Source: UMGS1470 sp051889215
GTDB taxonomy: Bacteria; Bacillota; Clostridia; Christensenellales; UBA1242
Length of the DNA: 64,000 bases
Assembly (NCBI GenBank): GCA_051889215.1
Contig: JBJFDC010000003.1
Location: 13,182-77,181 of the forward strand
Direction: 5' to 3'
Part shown: piece after piece, positions 27,193 through 36,147 of the stretch
Position numbering within the stretch: the first letter of the stretch is position 1
Layout: the number at the start of each line of letters is the position of its first letter
Notes under the pieces: generated by a model
Databases searched by the model: none
What the model was told of the DNA's origin: nothing
Seen by the model: the letters and a program-made list of their open reading frames with translations, nothing else
Made by a program: the position numbers and the translations under genes

Positions 27193-27734
27193 ATGTTCCC
27201 TTTTGGATAAATTTTGCTTTCAATAAATTCAACCGTTTCATGAAGGTTAACATTTTCAATAACGTAGTCAAAATTGCCCTTGTGACTCTCTTCAAAGTCA
27301 AATCTTTCAAGGCGTTTTGCAACTTCTTTTTCACCGCGCTCAACAAGGCGTTTTTCAACCTCATCTTTTGGACAAGTCAGATATATCGAAACAATTTTGA
27401 CTTTGTCCTTGAGTCGTGAAACATAATATTTTTGTCCCAAAACACCAAGGTCTTTGATAAAATCTTTTTCGCCCTTTATGATTTCTTCAACCGACGAATT
27501 GAGTGTTCCATAGGTATTTCCGTGAATTTCTTCATGCTCAAAAAGTTCATTGTTTTCAAGTTTTTTTTGCATTTCGTCAAAATCGAGAAAGATATATCCT
27601 TTTCCGATTTCGTGTTCTCTTGGTTTTCTTGTGGAGCAAGACATGAGGTAGCGGAGATTGCTGTTTCTTTTTAGCAACTCCTCAATAACGGTGTTTTTCC
27701 CAACGCCTGATGGTCCAGAAATAATTACAAACAT
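27189..27734 (-). CDS. gmk: Guanylate kinase
   Basis: 181 residues, the normal length is about 190-205. It phosphorylates GMP to GDP with ATP. P-loop SGPSGVGKNT (residues 6-15), the GMP-binding block CSTRKPREHEIGKGYIFL (about 33-50), and HEEIHGNTYGT (about 68-78) with the tyrosine that contacts GMP; lid arginines in KRLERFDFE. The P-loop has Asn where most family members have Gly or Ser after GK, a mild deviation. A clear AAGGAG site precedes the ATG. It overlaps the downstream zinc-ribbon membrane protein gene by 4 bp. Confidence 0.88.
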   Translation of the reverse strand: MFVIISGPSGVGKNTVIEELLKRNSNLRYLMSCSTRKPREHEIGKGYIFLDFDEMQKKLENNELFEHEEIHGNTYGTLNSSVEEIIKGEKDFIKDLGVLGQKYYVSRLKDKVKIVSIYLTCPKDEVEKRLVERGEKEVAKRLERFDFEESHKGNFDYVIENVNLHETVEFIESKIYPKGNI

Positions 27735-27802
27735 ATATTCTCCTTCGTGTGTATTTTATTCTATCATTTTTGCCATTTTTGTCAAACGATATGGTTGTTT
27801 GT

Positions 27803-27833
27803 CAAAAAAAAAGAACTCCAATTTTGAAGTTCT
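27803..27833 (-). terminator. Terminator of the GNAT-like gene
   Basis: On the minus strand AGAACT...AGTTCT stem with extra inner pairing, followed by nine T. It overlaps the stop codon of the gene. Confidence 0.7.
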
Positions 27834-28617
27834 ATTCAAAAATACGATCAAGGTCAACATTTTTGACAAAAACTGAATATCCTTGGTCAAAATCGCTTTG
27901 TTTCACGCAATTAAAATCGTCCACATTTTCGACTTCAAAAAAGCCGCAATTTTTATAAAACTTTTCAAGACTATTTTGAGTTTGTTTTTCGTTTTCAACA
28001 TCAAACGCCCCCGCTTGAAGAACGATTGAACTGATATACGAAAGAGAGCAAAGTGATGGAAGAAAAGATGTTAGCATCTTTGTGGCAAATCCATTTCCGC
28101 GGCTTTGGGAGTCGGTCTCAATTTCGTCCACAAAACATCTGGTTTGATTGTTTTTATATCCCATTTTTTCCACTTCGATTGTTGCGCCAAACAAAGGCCC
28201 CACGAGTTCTTCGTCCTCAACCTTGTAGCCCTCAATTTTTCCATGAGGTTTGAGAATGGTCAAATCATCTTCATCTGCACTTTTGTTTTCGTGTTGTTTT
28301 GAGGAAGATTTGTTCACATAATTGACAATTCCGTCCAGTGACAACATATTCCCGCCGCCCAAAATATAATCGGTGGCAAGTTCAAGAATTTTTAAATTTT
28401 TTTGAAAATGAATTGAAAAAGCCTTGAACACTGCTTCGCCGCCGTCAATCATTTTGTTTATTTCTTCAACATCTTTTTCTGAAACCGCCTTCATTTTTTT
28501 TGTTCTTGCATTATACATTTGAACAAAAGTTCCGTGTTCATTTTGATAAACACAGACAGCCATCGGTTGAACTCCATATTCTTTGCATATTTTTTTCTTC
28601 AATTCTTTTGTATCCAT
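27832..28617 (-). CDS. Protein with C-terminal GNAT-like acetyltransferase domain
   Basis: 261 residues. The first 115 residues are charged and of unknown type. The rest has the order of a GNAT fold: a beta-strand block (TRCFVDEIETD), the acetyl-CoA binding motif SRGNGFATKML (about residues 170-180, matching R/Q-x-x-G-x-G/A), and a late SLEKFYKNCGFFEVEN, the usual tyrosine-helix plus GF motif. The substrate cannot be inferred. ATG preceded by GAGGG. It stands alone between tsaD and guanylate kinase, with its own terminator. Confidence 0.65.
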   Translation of the reverse strand: MDTKELKKKICKEYGVQPMAVCVYQNEHGTFVQMYNARTKKMKAVSEKDVEEINKMIDGGEAVFKAFSIHFQKNLKILELATDYILGGGNMLSLDGIVNYVNKSSSKQHENKSADEDDLTILKPHGKIEGYKVEDEELVGPLFGATIEVEKMGYKNNQTRCFVDEIETDSQSRGNGFATKMLTSFLPSLCSLSYISSIVLQAGAFDVENEKQTQNSLEKFYKNCGFFEVENVDDFNCVKQSDFDQGYSVFVKNVDLDRIFE

Positions 28618-28681
28618 AAGCCCTCAAAAGTTTTTTTATATTTCAATCTTATCAAATTATATTATTTTGTCAATAGAATGG

Positions 28682-29734
28682 TTAAATTTTGACAACACTT
28701 GATGCGGTGAGATTGGTGTCCGAAAGTCCCTCGCCTTTTTTCATCATAAAGTATGCCGCGCTGCCAATCATTGCCGCGTTGTCCGTGCAAAGCGAAAGTT
28801 GGGGCATAAACAAATTGATGTTTTGTTTTTGACACTGGGTTGTGAGAAGTTCTTTGAGCCGAGAGTTTGCCGAAACACCGCCTGCAACAACGAGCTTGTT
28901 GAGTTTGTATTCATTTGCTGCGCGAGTTGCTTTCTTGACGAGTTCCGAGCACACTTCTTCCTCAAACGATGCGGCAATGTCTGCCTTGTTTATTTCTTCG
29001 CCTTTTTGTTCTTTGTTGTGAACATAGTTTATTACAGCAGTTTTAACTCCGGAAAAAGAAAAATTATATGTCCCAACAAGTGGAGTTTTGCAAAATGTTA
29101 TATTTGCTTTTCCTTCTCTTGCCAGTTTGTCAATTTTTGGACCACCGGGATATCCGAGCCCCAAAACTCTTGCGACCTTGTCGAAGCATTCCCCAACCGC
29201 ATCGTCAATGGTTGAGCCAATGAGAATTCGTTTGTTATAGTCTTCGACTTTGAGAATTGCCGTATGTCCGCCGCTCGTGAGCAAACACATATAAGGCGGA
29301 ACAAGTTCGGGATATGTCAAATAGTTTGCCGCAATATGCCCCTCAATGTGACTGACCGCAACGAGCGGAATGTTGTTTTCAAAGGCGAGCGCTTTTGCAA
29401 AGTTAACTCCAACGAGCAGCGCACCAATAAGTCCCGCTCCATATGTGACCGCAATCAAATCGATGTCATCAAGCGAGACATTTGCTTTTTGCAATGCTTC
29501 ATTAGTCACATTGGATATTGCAAGAATGTGATTGCGAGATGCAACCTCCGGCACCACCCCACCAAATCTCACATGGATTGGAATTTGAGTTGAAACAACA
29601 TTTGAAAGAATATTTCTGCCATTTTCAACAACCGCAACGCTTGTCTCATCGCATGAAGATTCAAACGCAAGCACAAGCACGCGTTGTTTGTCCTTTAATT
29701 TTTCGAATTTTTGTTTTGCTTGGTCAAAATACAT
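28682..29734 (-). CDS. tsaD: tRNA N6-adenosine threonylcarbamoyltransferase
   Basis: 350 residues from the ATG at 29734, which has GAGGAG 7 nt upstream; a longer reading to 29809 overlaps the previous gene and has no such site. TsaD moves threonylcarbamoyl from TC-AMP to A37 of ANN-decoding tRNAs, with TsaB and TsaE. Hallmarks: LAFESSCDETS near residue 22, the metal-binding HIEGH (conserved HxxxH), TSGGHT, the GYPGGP motif and VAGGVSAN, then CTDNAAMI near the end. An unusual short Lys/Glu-rich helix precedes the catalytic domain. Fourth gene of an operon with helD, prfB and an unknown gene, 1 nt after the latter. Confidence 0.95.
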   Translation of the reverse strand: MYFDQAKQKFEKLKDKQRVLVLAFESSCDETSVAVVENGRNILSNVVSTQIPIHVRFGGVVPEVASRNHILAISNVTNEALQKANVSLDDIDLIAVTYGAGLIGALLVGVNFAKALAFENNIPLVAVSHIEGHIAANYLTYPELVPPYMCLLTSGGHTAILKVEDYNKRILIGSTIDDAVGECFDKVARVLGLGYPGGPKIDKLAREGKANITFCKTPLVGTYNFSFSGVKTAVINYVHNKEQKGEEINKADIAASFEEEVCSELVKKATRAANEYKLNKLVVAGGVSANSRLKELLTTQCQKQNINLFMPQLSLCTDNAAMIGSAAYFMMKKGEGLSDTNLTASSVVKI

Positions 29735-29735
29735 T

Positions 29736-30365
29736 TCAATCTCCTCGACTTGCGCCTTGGCAAGTTTCATTTCGACTTTGTTGCGAAAATTTTGTCTTGT
29801 TTTCAACAATTAAATTTATATTTGAGGTCTCTCTTATTTTTTTTATGTCTTTGTTGCTGTCAAGCACATAAAAAGACTTGACTGACGAGATGTCGATGCG
29901 TGGAACAACAATCAAAGAATCATAAAAATCTTTTTGTTTGCAAACATTTGAAATTTCATCTTGAATATGTTGTGAATACATTTCTTGAAGGTCAAAAAAT
30001 TCTTCTTCTTTTCCACATCGCAAAACCCTTTCCATACGTTTTTCATACATGATTTTTGTCGCAATCATGTCATAAAAAGAGCGTTTGCCCAAAATCAAAT
30101 ATTCATTGTTATATGGCTCGAAAGAAATCATGACATTGTCATCGTCCAAATAGCGTTTGCACTCTGCCGGCGTGGAAAAAGCGCAAATTGAATCCTCAAT
30201 CCAATCTTCCTTGTCAAAATACTCCAAAACAGGAGGCAATTCATATGTGTAGTCATCGTGATATGTTCCCGCCATATCGTCACACTCAATGCTTCCCACA
30301 TGGTTTTGATTTTTTGCAATTTTTTCAACAAAAACATAATTTGGAATCAAACAATATAATCTCAT
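29736..30365 (-). CDS. Protein of unknown function in the prfB-tsaD operon
   Basis: 209 residues, soluble, acidic, no family recognised and no motif I can name. It begins MRLYCLIPNYVFVEKIAK and contains repeated aromatic-acidic stretches (YHDDYTYELPPVLEYFDKEDW). The ATG at 30365 has AAGGAG 4 nt upstream, which is part of the prfB 3' end, and its stop is 1 nt from the tsaD start. Tight packing on both sides points to co-expression with translation-related genes, but I infer no function from that. Confidence 0.7.
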   Translation of the reverse strand: MRLYCLIPNYVFVEKIAKNQNHVGSIECDDMAGTYHDDYTYELPPVLEYFDKEDWIEDSICAFSTPAECKRYLDDDNVMISFEPYNNEYLILGKRSFYDMIATKIMYEKRMERVLRCGKEEEFFDLQEMYSQHIQDEISNVCKQKDFYDSLIVVPRIDISSVKSFYVLDSNKDIKKIRETSNINLIVENKTKFSQQSRNETCQGASRGD

Positions 30366-30366
30366 A

Positions 30367-31486
30367 TCACTCCTTCACGACTTTGTTGCTTTTGATTAGA
30401 TAGTTGTTTATAAAAGGTTGAATGTCCCCATTCATAACAGCATTGATATCACTCGTCTCAAAGTTTGTTCTGTGGTCTTTGACCATTGTGTAGGGCTGAA
30501 AAACATATGAACGGATTTGACTGCCCCACTCAATTTTTTTGATTTCGCCGCGAATTGAGTTGAGGCGTTCCATCTCTTCTTGTTCCTGTTTTTCAACCAA
30601 TTTGCTATAAAGCATGCTCATTGCGGTTTCTCTGTTTTGAATTTGAGAGCGCTCTGTTTGACATGCAACAATAATTCCGGTTGGAATGTGCGTGATTCTT
30701 ATCGCGCTTTCGGTTTTGTTGACGTGTTGTCCGCCCGCGCCGCTACTGCGATATGTGTCAACTTTCAGGTCTTCGGGTCTGATTTCAATTTCTGGAGCTT
30801 CTTGAATTTGTGGCATGACTTCAAGACTTGCAAAACTCGTATGACGGCGGGCATTTGAATCAAATGGCGAGATTCGAACAAGTCTATGCACACCTTTTTC
30901 GCATTTGAGATATCCATATGCGTTTTCACCTTCAACCAAAAATGTGATGCTCTTTATTCCCGCTTCATCTCCGTCGAGAATGTCATATACCGTGATTTTC
31001 CAACCTTGTTTTTCGGCATACATTTGATACATTCTGAAAAGCATTTCGGTCCAATCTTGCGCTTCGGTTCCGCCAGCACCGGCATGCAATGTCAAAATTG
31101 CATTGAAAGAATCATACTTGCCGTTAAGCATGGTTGTGAGTCTGACATCTTCAAGATTTTTTTCAAACGCTTTTAATTTTGTTTCGAGTTCGGTTTCCAT
31201 TTCTCCGTCAGAAAATTCTTCGACCAACTCGACCAAAGCATTGAGGTCTTTGACCGATTTTTCAAGCCCTGAAATTTGTTCAAGTTTTTTCTCGCAACCT
31301 CGCACTTTTCTTCCATTTTCCCCAACGCGTTTTGTGTCAGAATAAAAGTCGGGGGCGAGTTGCTCCAAATGAAGTTTTTTTAATTCTTCTTCAAGTTTTT
31401 CCGGGTCAAAGACACTCCTTGATGAAGGACAAAGTCTCTTCACCGGATTTTATTCTTTCTTTGATGTTGTCAATAAGCATTTCCAT
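30367..31486 (-). CDS. prfB: Peptide chain release factor 2, with programmed +1 frameshift
   Basis: RF2 releases peptides at UGA and UAA. The gene starts at ATG 31486 (AGGAG upstream) and reads 26 codons to an in-frame TGA at 31406-31408; ribosomes must slip +1 at CTT-T to continue into the main frame (DPEKLEEE) and reach the stop at 30367. The main part carries the UGA/UAA-reading SPF motif (ISPFDSNARR) and the catalytic GGQ (SSGAGGQHVNKTES). The frame-0 peptide starts MEMLIDNIKERIKSGEE. Co-transcribed between helD (1 nt gap) and the unknown gene at 29736. The skipped base is T31408. Confidence 0.95.
31405..31420 (-). promoter_or_regulatory. prfB programmed +1 frameshift site
   Basis: On the minus strand AAGGAGTGTCTTTGAC: an internal Shine-Dalgarno-like AAGGAG, 3 nt spacer, slippery CTT, in-frame TGA and the C context. 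This is the classical autoregulatory RF2 site. Confidence 0.93.
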
Positions 31487-31487
31487 G

Positions 31488-33545
31488 TCAGTTCTCCTTT
31501 ATGAATGAGGTTAAATTCTTGCTCGAAAGCACGACGAGTTCATGCAGTGCACGAGTTGCTGAAATATATAGGACTTTTTTGTCAACCAAAGTTTTGTAGT
31601 TTGAGTCATCGCAATTTGGAATGATAACTTCGTCAAATTCGAGTCCTTTGCTCATTCCGCTCGATGTGAAAATAACACCTGTTTCAATGAGCGTGTTCTG
31701 TTTGCTGAGAAGGACACATTTGAGTTTGTCCTCAAAAATGCCATAAAGTTCTTTTGCTTCTTCGTCATCTTTTGCAATGATTGCAATCCTTGAGTAGTTT
31801 TTGTTTAATCCTTGTTTGATTTGGTCCTCAAGTCGAGCCAGCATTTCACTCTTGTTTTGACATTTTTTGATTTCGACGTCAACGCCATGTCGATTTACGT
31901 TGTCAACGCCCTCAAGTCCCAAAATATTTTGAGCAAAGTGGGCAATTTCAACCGTGCTTCGATATGATTTATTCATATATAACAACAATGAATTTGAGCC
32001 ATATATTTTTTTGAGGGTTTGCAAATATTCGTCCGTGAGGTCTCGGTCAAAACATTGATATATGTCGCCAAGAATTGTTTTTGGACATTTGAATATTTTG
32101 TTGAACAACAAGAAATGAATTGGACCATAATCTTGCATTTCATCGATGAGAAGATATTTGACAGATTTATCCGGAGTCAACCCGACAAAATAATCTTTTA
32201 TAAACATGATTGGCGCGACATCTTCAAAACGCACAACACCGCTGGCAGAAAATTCAAACACGAGATTTTGAGTTGAAAGGAAATCTTCATATATTTCAAC
32301 AAGGTTCGTGTTTTTGAACATCTTGTAGAGTCTGTTCTTGAGTCTTGAAAAAACACCACCACCATGTTCGTTCACAAAGTTTATTTCATCACAACAAAAA
32401 TCTGCAATATAGTCAATTCTCTTTGCAACATCAAGTTCTTTGTAGCGCTCATAATAGAGTTCGGTGAGTTTTTCTTTTGTGATTGTGCAGTCGCCAACAA
32501 CAATATCTTCCGCCTCAAATTCTGCGACAATTTTTTCTTTGAGATATCTCTTGAGATTTTCACAAAACTCGTTTGACGTTTTTTGCTCAATCTCTTTTCT
32601 TCGTTTTGTGTTTCCTTTGATTAGGTCTTCAAGCATATCTTCTCGGTCCTCAAAAACAATGTCATCGCGAAGATTTTCAAATGCAATTTCTTTGAATGTG
32701 ATTTCGCAAATATTTTGTTCGCCAAGTTCTGGAAGAACGTTTGAAATGTAGTCAGAAAAAATCTTGTTTGGAGAAATAATCATAATGTCTTTTGAGCGGA
32801 TTTTTTCTTTGTATTTATAGAGAAGAAATGCAACTCTATGAAGTGCAATGCTTGTTTTTCCACTTCCCGCAACACCTTGAACAATAAGAGTTTGTTCAAG
32901 GTCTCCACGAATAATTTTGTTCTGCTCTTTTTGAATTGTGGAAACAATGTTTTTCATTTTGTTGTCGACATTTTGAGAAAGAGTTTGTTGCAAAATGTCG
33001 TCCCCAATCGTCAGATCGCTATCAAACACAAATTGAAGCGAAGAATCTTTGATTTTATATTGTCTTTTCAGCGTTATATTTCCCTCAATATCTCCAAGGG
33101 GGGCAGAGTATTTTGCTCTCCCTTTTTCATAGTCATAATACATTGAACAAATTGGAGCACGCCAGTCGCAAATATAGGGGGACAAGAGATTATCTTCGTT
33201 CGCAAGATGAGCAACACCAACATAAATTCTGTCGATGTCGCGAGTGTCGTCAGCAACAAAATCAATTCTTCCAAAATATGGACTATCAATTTGACGTTTC
33301 AATATTGCGCGTTTGTCGACGAGTTGAATGAGTTCAACGTCCGCTTGTTCAAGCATTCCACTCGCACTCGCCTTCTCTTCTCTGTCCATGCTTGCAAACT
33401 GACTTGTTATATATTCCAAAGCATCATTAACTTTGATTTTTTGACCGCCAATTTTTTCTTCAACAACAGCGAGTTTTTGTTTGAGAACGTTCTCAACAAC
33501 ATTTAATCTTTTTGCTTCAGATAGATATTCTTCATCTGTTATCAT
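31488..33545 (-). CDS. helD: UvrD-family helicase HelD, RNA polymerase recycling factor
   Basis: 685 residues, as usual for HelD of Bacillota. An N-terminal coiled-coil arm (about 1-90) is followed by a superfamily 1 helicase core: Walker A GVAGSGKTSIAL (about 225-236), Walker B LLIDEMQD (about 470-477), motif III/IV region DIYQCFD and MNKSYRST, and late motif KGLEFDEVIIP. HelD binds RNA polymerase through its arms and releases it from DNA or RNA. The start has GGAGG 4 nt upstream. First gene of the operon helD-prfB-unknown-tsaD, with 1 nt gaps throughout. Confidence 0.9.
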   Translation of the reverse strand: MITDEEYLSEAKRLNVVENVLKQKLAVVEEKIGGQKIKVNDALEYITSQFASMDREEKASASGMLEQADVELIQLVDKRAILKRQIDSPYFGRIDFVADDTRDIDRIYVGVAHLANEDNLLSPYICDWRAPICSMYYDYEKGRAKYSAPLGDIEGNITLKRQYKIKDSSLQFVFDSDLTIGDDILQQTLSQNVDNKMKNIVSTIQKEQNKIIRGDLEQTLIVQGVAGSGKTSIALHRVAFLLYKYKEKIRSKDIMIISPNKIFSDYISNVLPELGEQNICEITFKEIAFENLRDDIVFEDREDMLEDLIKGNTKRRKEIEQKTSNEFCENLKRYLKEKIVAEFEAEDIVVGDCTITKEKLTELYYERYKELDVAKRIDYIADFCCDEINFVNEHGGGVFSRLKNRLYKMFKNTNLVEIYEDFLSTQNLVFEFSASGVVRFEDVAPIMFIKDYFVGLTPDKSVKYLLIDEMQDYGPIHFLLFNKIFKCPKTILGDIYQCFDRDLTDEYLQTLKKIYGSNSLLLYMNKSYRSTVEIAHFAQNILGLEGVDNVNRHGVDVEIKKCQNKSEMLARLEDQIKQGLNKNYSRIAIIAKDDEEAKELYGIFEDKLKCVLLSKQNTLIETGVIFTSSGMSKGLEFDEVIIPNCDDSNYKTLVDKKVLYISATRALHELVVLSSKNLTSFIKEN

Positions 33546-33579
33546 TTTTCCTCCTGAAAAAATAAAAAGACTCCATGCG

Positions 33580-33612
33580 ACAAAAAACGAAAAACAACAA
33601 GTTTTTCGTTAG
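33580..33612 (-). terminator. Terminator after the HicB-like gene
   Basis: Perfect 10 bp stem AACGAAAAAC / GTTTTTCGTT, 5 nt loop, then TTTTTT on the minus strand, just upstream of helD. Confidence 0.75.
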
Positions 33613-33622
33613 GTCTCTGAAG

Positions 33623-33913
33623 TCATTTTGCCGAGCCAAATCTCTTTGTGTCAACAACAGTGTCAACAAGCATAACTTGGCAGTTTTTGTATTTGTTTGC
33701 AACTTTGCCAATCTCACTTGGGAGATTGAATTCAAGGTCATAAGAAAGAGCATTTTCAATGTATACTCTCAAATAGTCCTTGCAATAAAGATATGCTTCT
33801 TCCACGTTTTTTCCATTGGTCGAAATTCCAAGGTCTGGAATCATGGCAACAAAGTTTTCATCTTCAAACTCGTCTTTGAACACAACCATGGGATAAAGAT
33901 ACAACTTTAACAT
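33623..33913 (-). CDS. Orphan HicB-like protein
   Basis: 96 residues from the ATG at 33913 (AGAGG upstream). The sequence FKDEFEDENFVAMIPDLGISTNGKNVEEAYLYCKDYLRVYIE follows the HicB-like partial RNase H fold (beta strand, then MIPDLG..T.G.t..EA, then helix). Antitoxins of this family normally carry a C-terminal DNA-binding domain and sit next to HicA; here neither a HicA toxin nor a clear ribbon-helix-helix is present. It may be a solitary housekeeping HicB or a remnant. It has its own terminator. Confidence 0.65.
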   Translation of the reverse strand: MLKLYLYPMVVFKDEFEDENFVAMIPDLGISTNGKNVEEAYLYCKDYLRVYIENALSYDLEFNLPSEIGKVANKYKNCQVMLVDTVVDTKRFGSAK

Positions 33914-33969
33914 AAATACCTCTAATAGCATTAGTTTATCACATTATGCGAAATCATACAAACAAAATA

Positions 33970-34002
33970 TAAAAAAACTCCGAACAAAAAATTCGGAGTT
34001 TT
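33970..34002 (-). terminator. Terminator after the small gene at 34005
   Basis: Perfect 11 bp stem AAAACTCCGAA / TTCGGAGTTTT, 7 nt loop, followed by a run of T on the minus strand. Confidence 0.85.
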
Positions 34003-34004
34003 TG

Positions 34005-34229
34005 TTATCTGCACAAAAAAGTTTCTTTTACGTTTCTTTTGATTTCCTTGCAATTCTCTTGTGCTTGTCTGACTTCTGTGCTTATTGCAACGCCAGCAAT
34101 AACTTGTGCAACTTTTTCTCCGTTTGGCATTGTCAAATATGTTGAATATGCTCCATCCATTTGTTTGTTTGTTTTTATCACATCGTTGACAATGGCTGAA
34201 TTTCCGATTACATTTTTTACTATGCTCAT
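34005..34229 (-). CDS. Small protein of unknown function
   Basis: 74 residues, soluble, no family recognised (MSIVKNVIGNSAIVNDVIKTNKQMDG). A good AAGGAG site 5 nt before the ATG and a strong terminator right after the stop support a real, monocistronic gene. Two cysteines (NCKEIKRN and the terminal LCR) do not form a known motif. Confidence 0.6.
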   Translation of the reverse strand: MSIVKNVIGNSAIVNDVIKTNKQMDGAYSTYLTMPNGEKVAQVIAGVAISTEVRQAQENCKEIKRNVKETFLCR

Positions 34230-34475
34230 GTTTTCTCCTTGATGTCTTTTTGTTTTTATGGCAGAATTCTAACACAAAGTTTTGAGTTTGTCCATACCTT
34301 TTGAAAAAATTTTTTTGTTTTTCCAAAATTTGTCAAAATGAGACAAGTGTGAAAAAATAAATAAAATTAATTAAAAATAATTGAAAAATAATTATCAAAA
34401 ATATTAGATTAAAAATAAATAAAATAATTAAATTAATTTTACTCCTTACAAAGTAAGGAGTAATTTTTGTTATAA
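34230..34475. other. AT-rich intergenic region with a hairpin
   Basis: Noncoding stretch made almost only of A and T between 34340 and 34440. A perfect hairpin, ACTCCTTAC-AAA-GTAAGGAGT (34441-34461), lies 15 nt beyond the hydrogenase stop and may end that transcript, though the T run is weak. Nothing else is recognised. Confidence 0.5.
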
Positions 34476-36146
34476 TTAATTTATATGCAATAATTTATGA
34501 GATAATTTTTTGTCGTCAAGAAAGAATTCTTCATAAATCTTTTGCATGTCTTTGTTCTCAAAACTGCGGCGGGTGGATTTTGTTTTGTCAACATCATAAA
34601 TGGATTTTGTTCTTTGCGCTTTGATATCTTCCACGCCAACACGCGAAAAATCTGTCCAAATTTGTCCTCCGCCATTTATGCAACCGCCAGGACATGCCAT
34701 GACCTCAACAAAATCATAGTGACTTTTCCCAGAGATTATATCTTCAACAACTTGCCTTGCATTGCTCAAACCGCTGACAACACAAAGTTTTAGATTTATT
34801 TTTCCCGCCTTGACTTCAATTTCTTTTCGTCCTTTGCTTCCTCTCACTTCTTCAAAGTCAACTCTGTCTTCTCCGAGAATATGACAAGCATAGCGAAGAG
34901 TGGCTTCTGTCACACCGCCCGAAACACCAAAAAGCAGAGCACCTCCCGAATATTCTGAAAGCGGACTATCAAAAGGCGACGGCTCAAGATTTTGAAAGTC
35001 AATGTTTTTTTGCATGATTAGGCGAGCAAGTTCCCTGGTTGTTATGACCAAATCAACATCTTTCGCCCTTTCTCTTTCACCCTTCTTTGCTGTGCAAGGC
35101 ATGATGCCAACAGTCCTGATTTTGTCTTTTGGAATGTCATATTTTTGCGTGTAATAATTTTTTATTATTGCGCCAAGCATTTCTGTTGGACTTTTGCAAG
35201 TCGAAAGAGAAGTCTCATATGATTTGTAGTGCTCTTGAACAAACTTGAACCATGCCGGGCAGCACGAAGAAAATTGAGGCAAGTTTTTGTTTTGTTTTAT
35301 CCTTTCAACGAGTTCTTCCGCTTCTTCCTTGACCGTGAAATCTGCCCCCATGTTTACATCAAACACTTTTTGGAAGCCAAGCATTTTGAGTGCGGTCACC
35401 ATTTTCCCTTCTTCAAATGTTCCAAGCGGCATTCCGAATGCCTCGCTCAAACTCACACGAACAGATGGGGCTATTTGGCAAGTGACAAACAAATCTTTGT
35501 CTTCAAGCATTTCCAAAAGTTTTTTTGTGTCGTCTTTTTCAACGAGCGCACCCGTTGGGCACACAAGAGTGCATTGCCCACAGCCAACACAAGGGCTGTT
35601 TTTTATTCCTGCATCAAATGCACAGCCGAGTTTTGTTGAAAATCCCCTGCCAATCTTGGTCAATGCATTAACGCTTTGAATGTTTGAACACACTTTTTCA
35701 CATCTTGAACACAAAATGCATTTATTCATGTCGCGAACAATGCAAGGTGATGACAAATCAATTTCATACTCGAGCTTTTCACCGCCGTCAAACCCCTCTT
35801 CAATTCCATATTGAGCGCAATATTTTTGAAGCGAACAATATCCACTTTTTTGACAATTTGGGCAATCTTTATGATGGTTGCTGACAAGCATTTTTAGCGT
35901 CATTTTTCTTGAATTCATGACGCGTGGAGAATTTGTTTTTATTTTCATTCCATCAACGAGTCTCGTTGAACAGGCAGTCAAAAGCTTTTCGCCCACCTCA
36001 ACAACACACATTCTACAGCTTGAATTTTCGCAAACATCTTTGAGATAGCAAAGCGTCGGAATTTCAATATTATTCTCTCTGCATAGTTCAAGTATGGTCT
36101 GATTATCTCTTGCAACATATTCCTTTTCGTCGATATAAACTTTCAT
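34476..36146 (-). CDS. hydA: [FeFe] hydrogenase catalytic subunit, NADH-linked trimeric type
   Basis: 556 residues from the ATG at 36146 (AAGGTG upstream). It makes or uses H2 at the H-cluster. An N-terminal [2Fe-2S] domain (C33, C44, C47, C59), a His-Cys3 cluster motif (HHKDC, C98, C104, C110), two [4Fe-4S] clusters (CILCSRCEKVC at 143-153, CVGCGQCTLVC at 186-196), and the three H-cluster signatures: SSCCPAW (294-299), MPCTAK (349-354), EVMACPGGCINGGGQ (481-495). The C-terminal small-subunit region (HKLLHIN) is present. Downstream of nuoF- and nuoE-like genes in an operon, so it probably couples H2 to NADH, perhaps with ferredoxin by electron bifurcation. The HydEFG maturases it needs are not in the window. 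Confidence 0.93.
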   Translation of the reverse strand: MKVYIDEKEYVARDNQTILELCRENNIEIPTLCYLKDVCENSSCRMCVVEVGEKLLTACSTRLVDGMKIKTNSPRVMNSRKMTLKMLVSNHHKDCPNCQKSGYCSLQKYCAQYGIEEGFDGGEKLEYEIDLSSPCIVRDMNKCILCSRCEKVCSNIQSVNALTKIGRGFSTKLGCAFDAGIKNSPCVGCGQCTLVCPTGALVEKDDTKKLLEMLEDKDLFVTCQIAPSVRVSLSEAFGMPLGTFEEGKMVTALKMLGFQKVFDVNMGADFTVKEEAEELVERIKQNKNLPQFSSCCPAWFKFVQEHYKSYETSLSTCKSPTEMLGAIIKNYYTQKYDIPKDKIRTVGIMPCTAKKGERERAKDVDLVITTRELARLIMQKNIDFQNLEPSPFDSPLSEYSGGALLFGVSGGVTEATLRYACHILGEDRVDFEEVRGSKGRKEIEVKAGKINLKLCVVSGLSNARQVVEDIISGKSHYDFVEVMACPGGCINGGGQIWTDFSRVGVEDIKAQRTKSIYDVDKTKSTRRSFENKDMQKIYEEFFLDDKKLSHKLLHIN

Positions 36147-36147
36147 T

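Noticed and set aside
33931..34326. 131-residue minus-strand frame over the small gene at 34005
   Set aside because: It overlaps the 74-residue gene, which has a good AAGGAG site and a terminator; the longer frame has an odd Lys/Arg/His-rich composition and no ribosome site.
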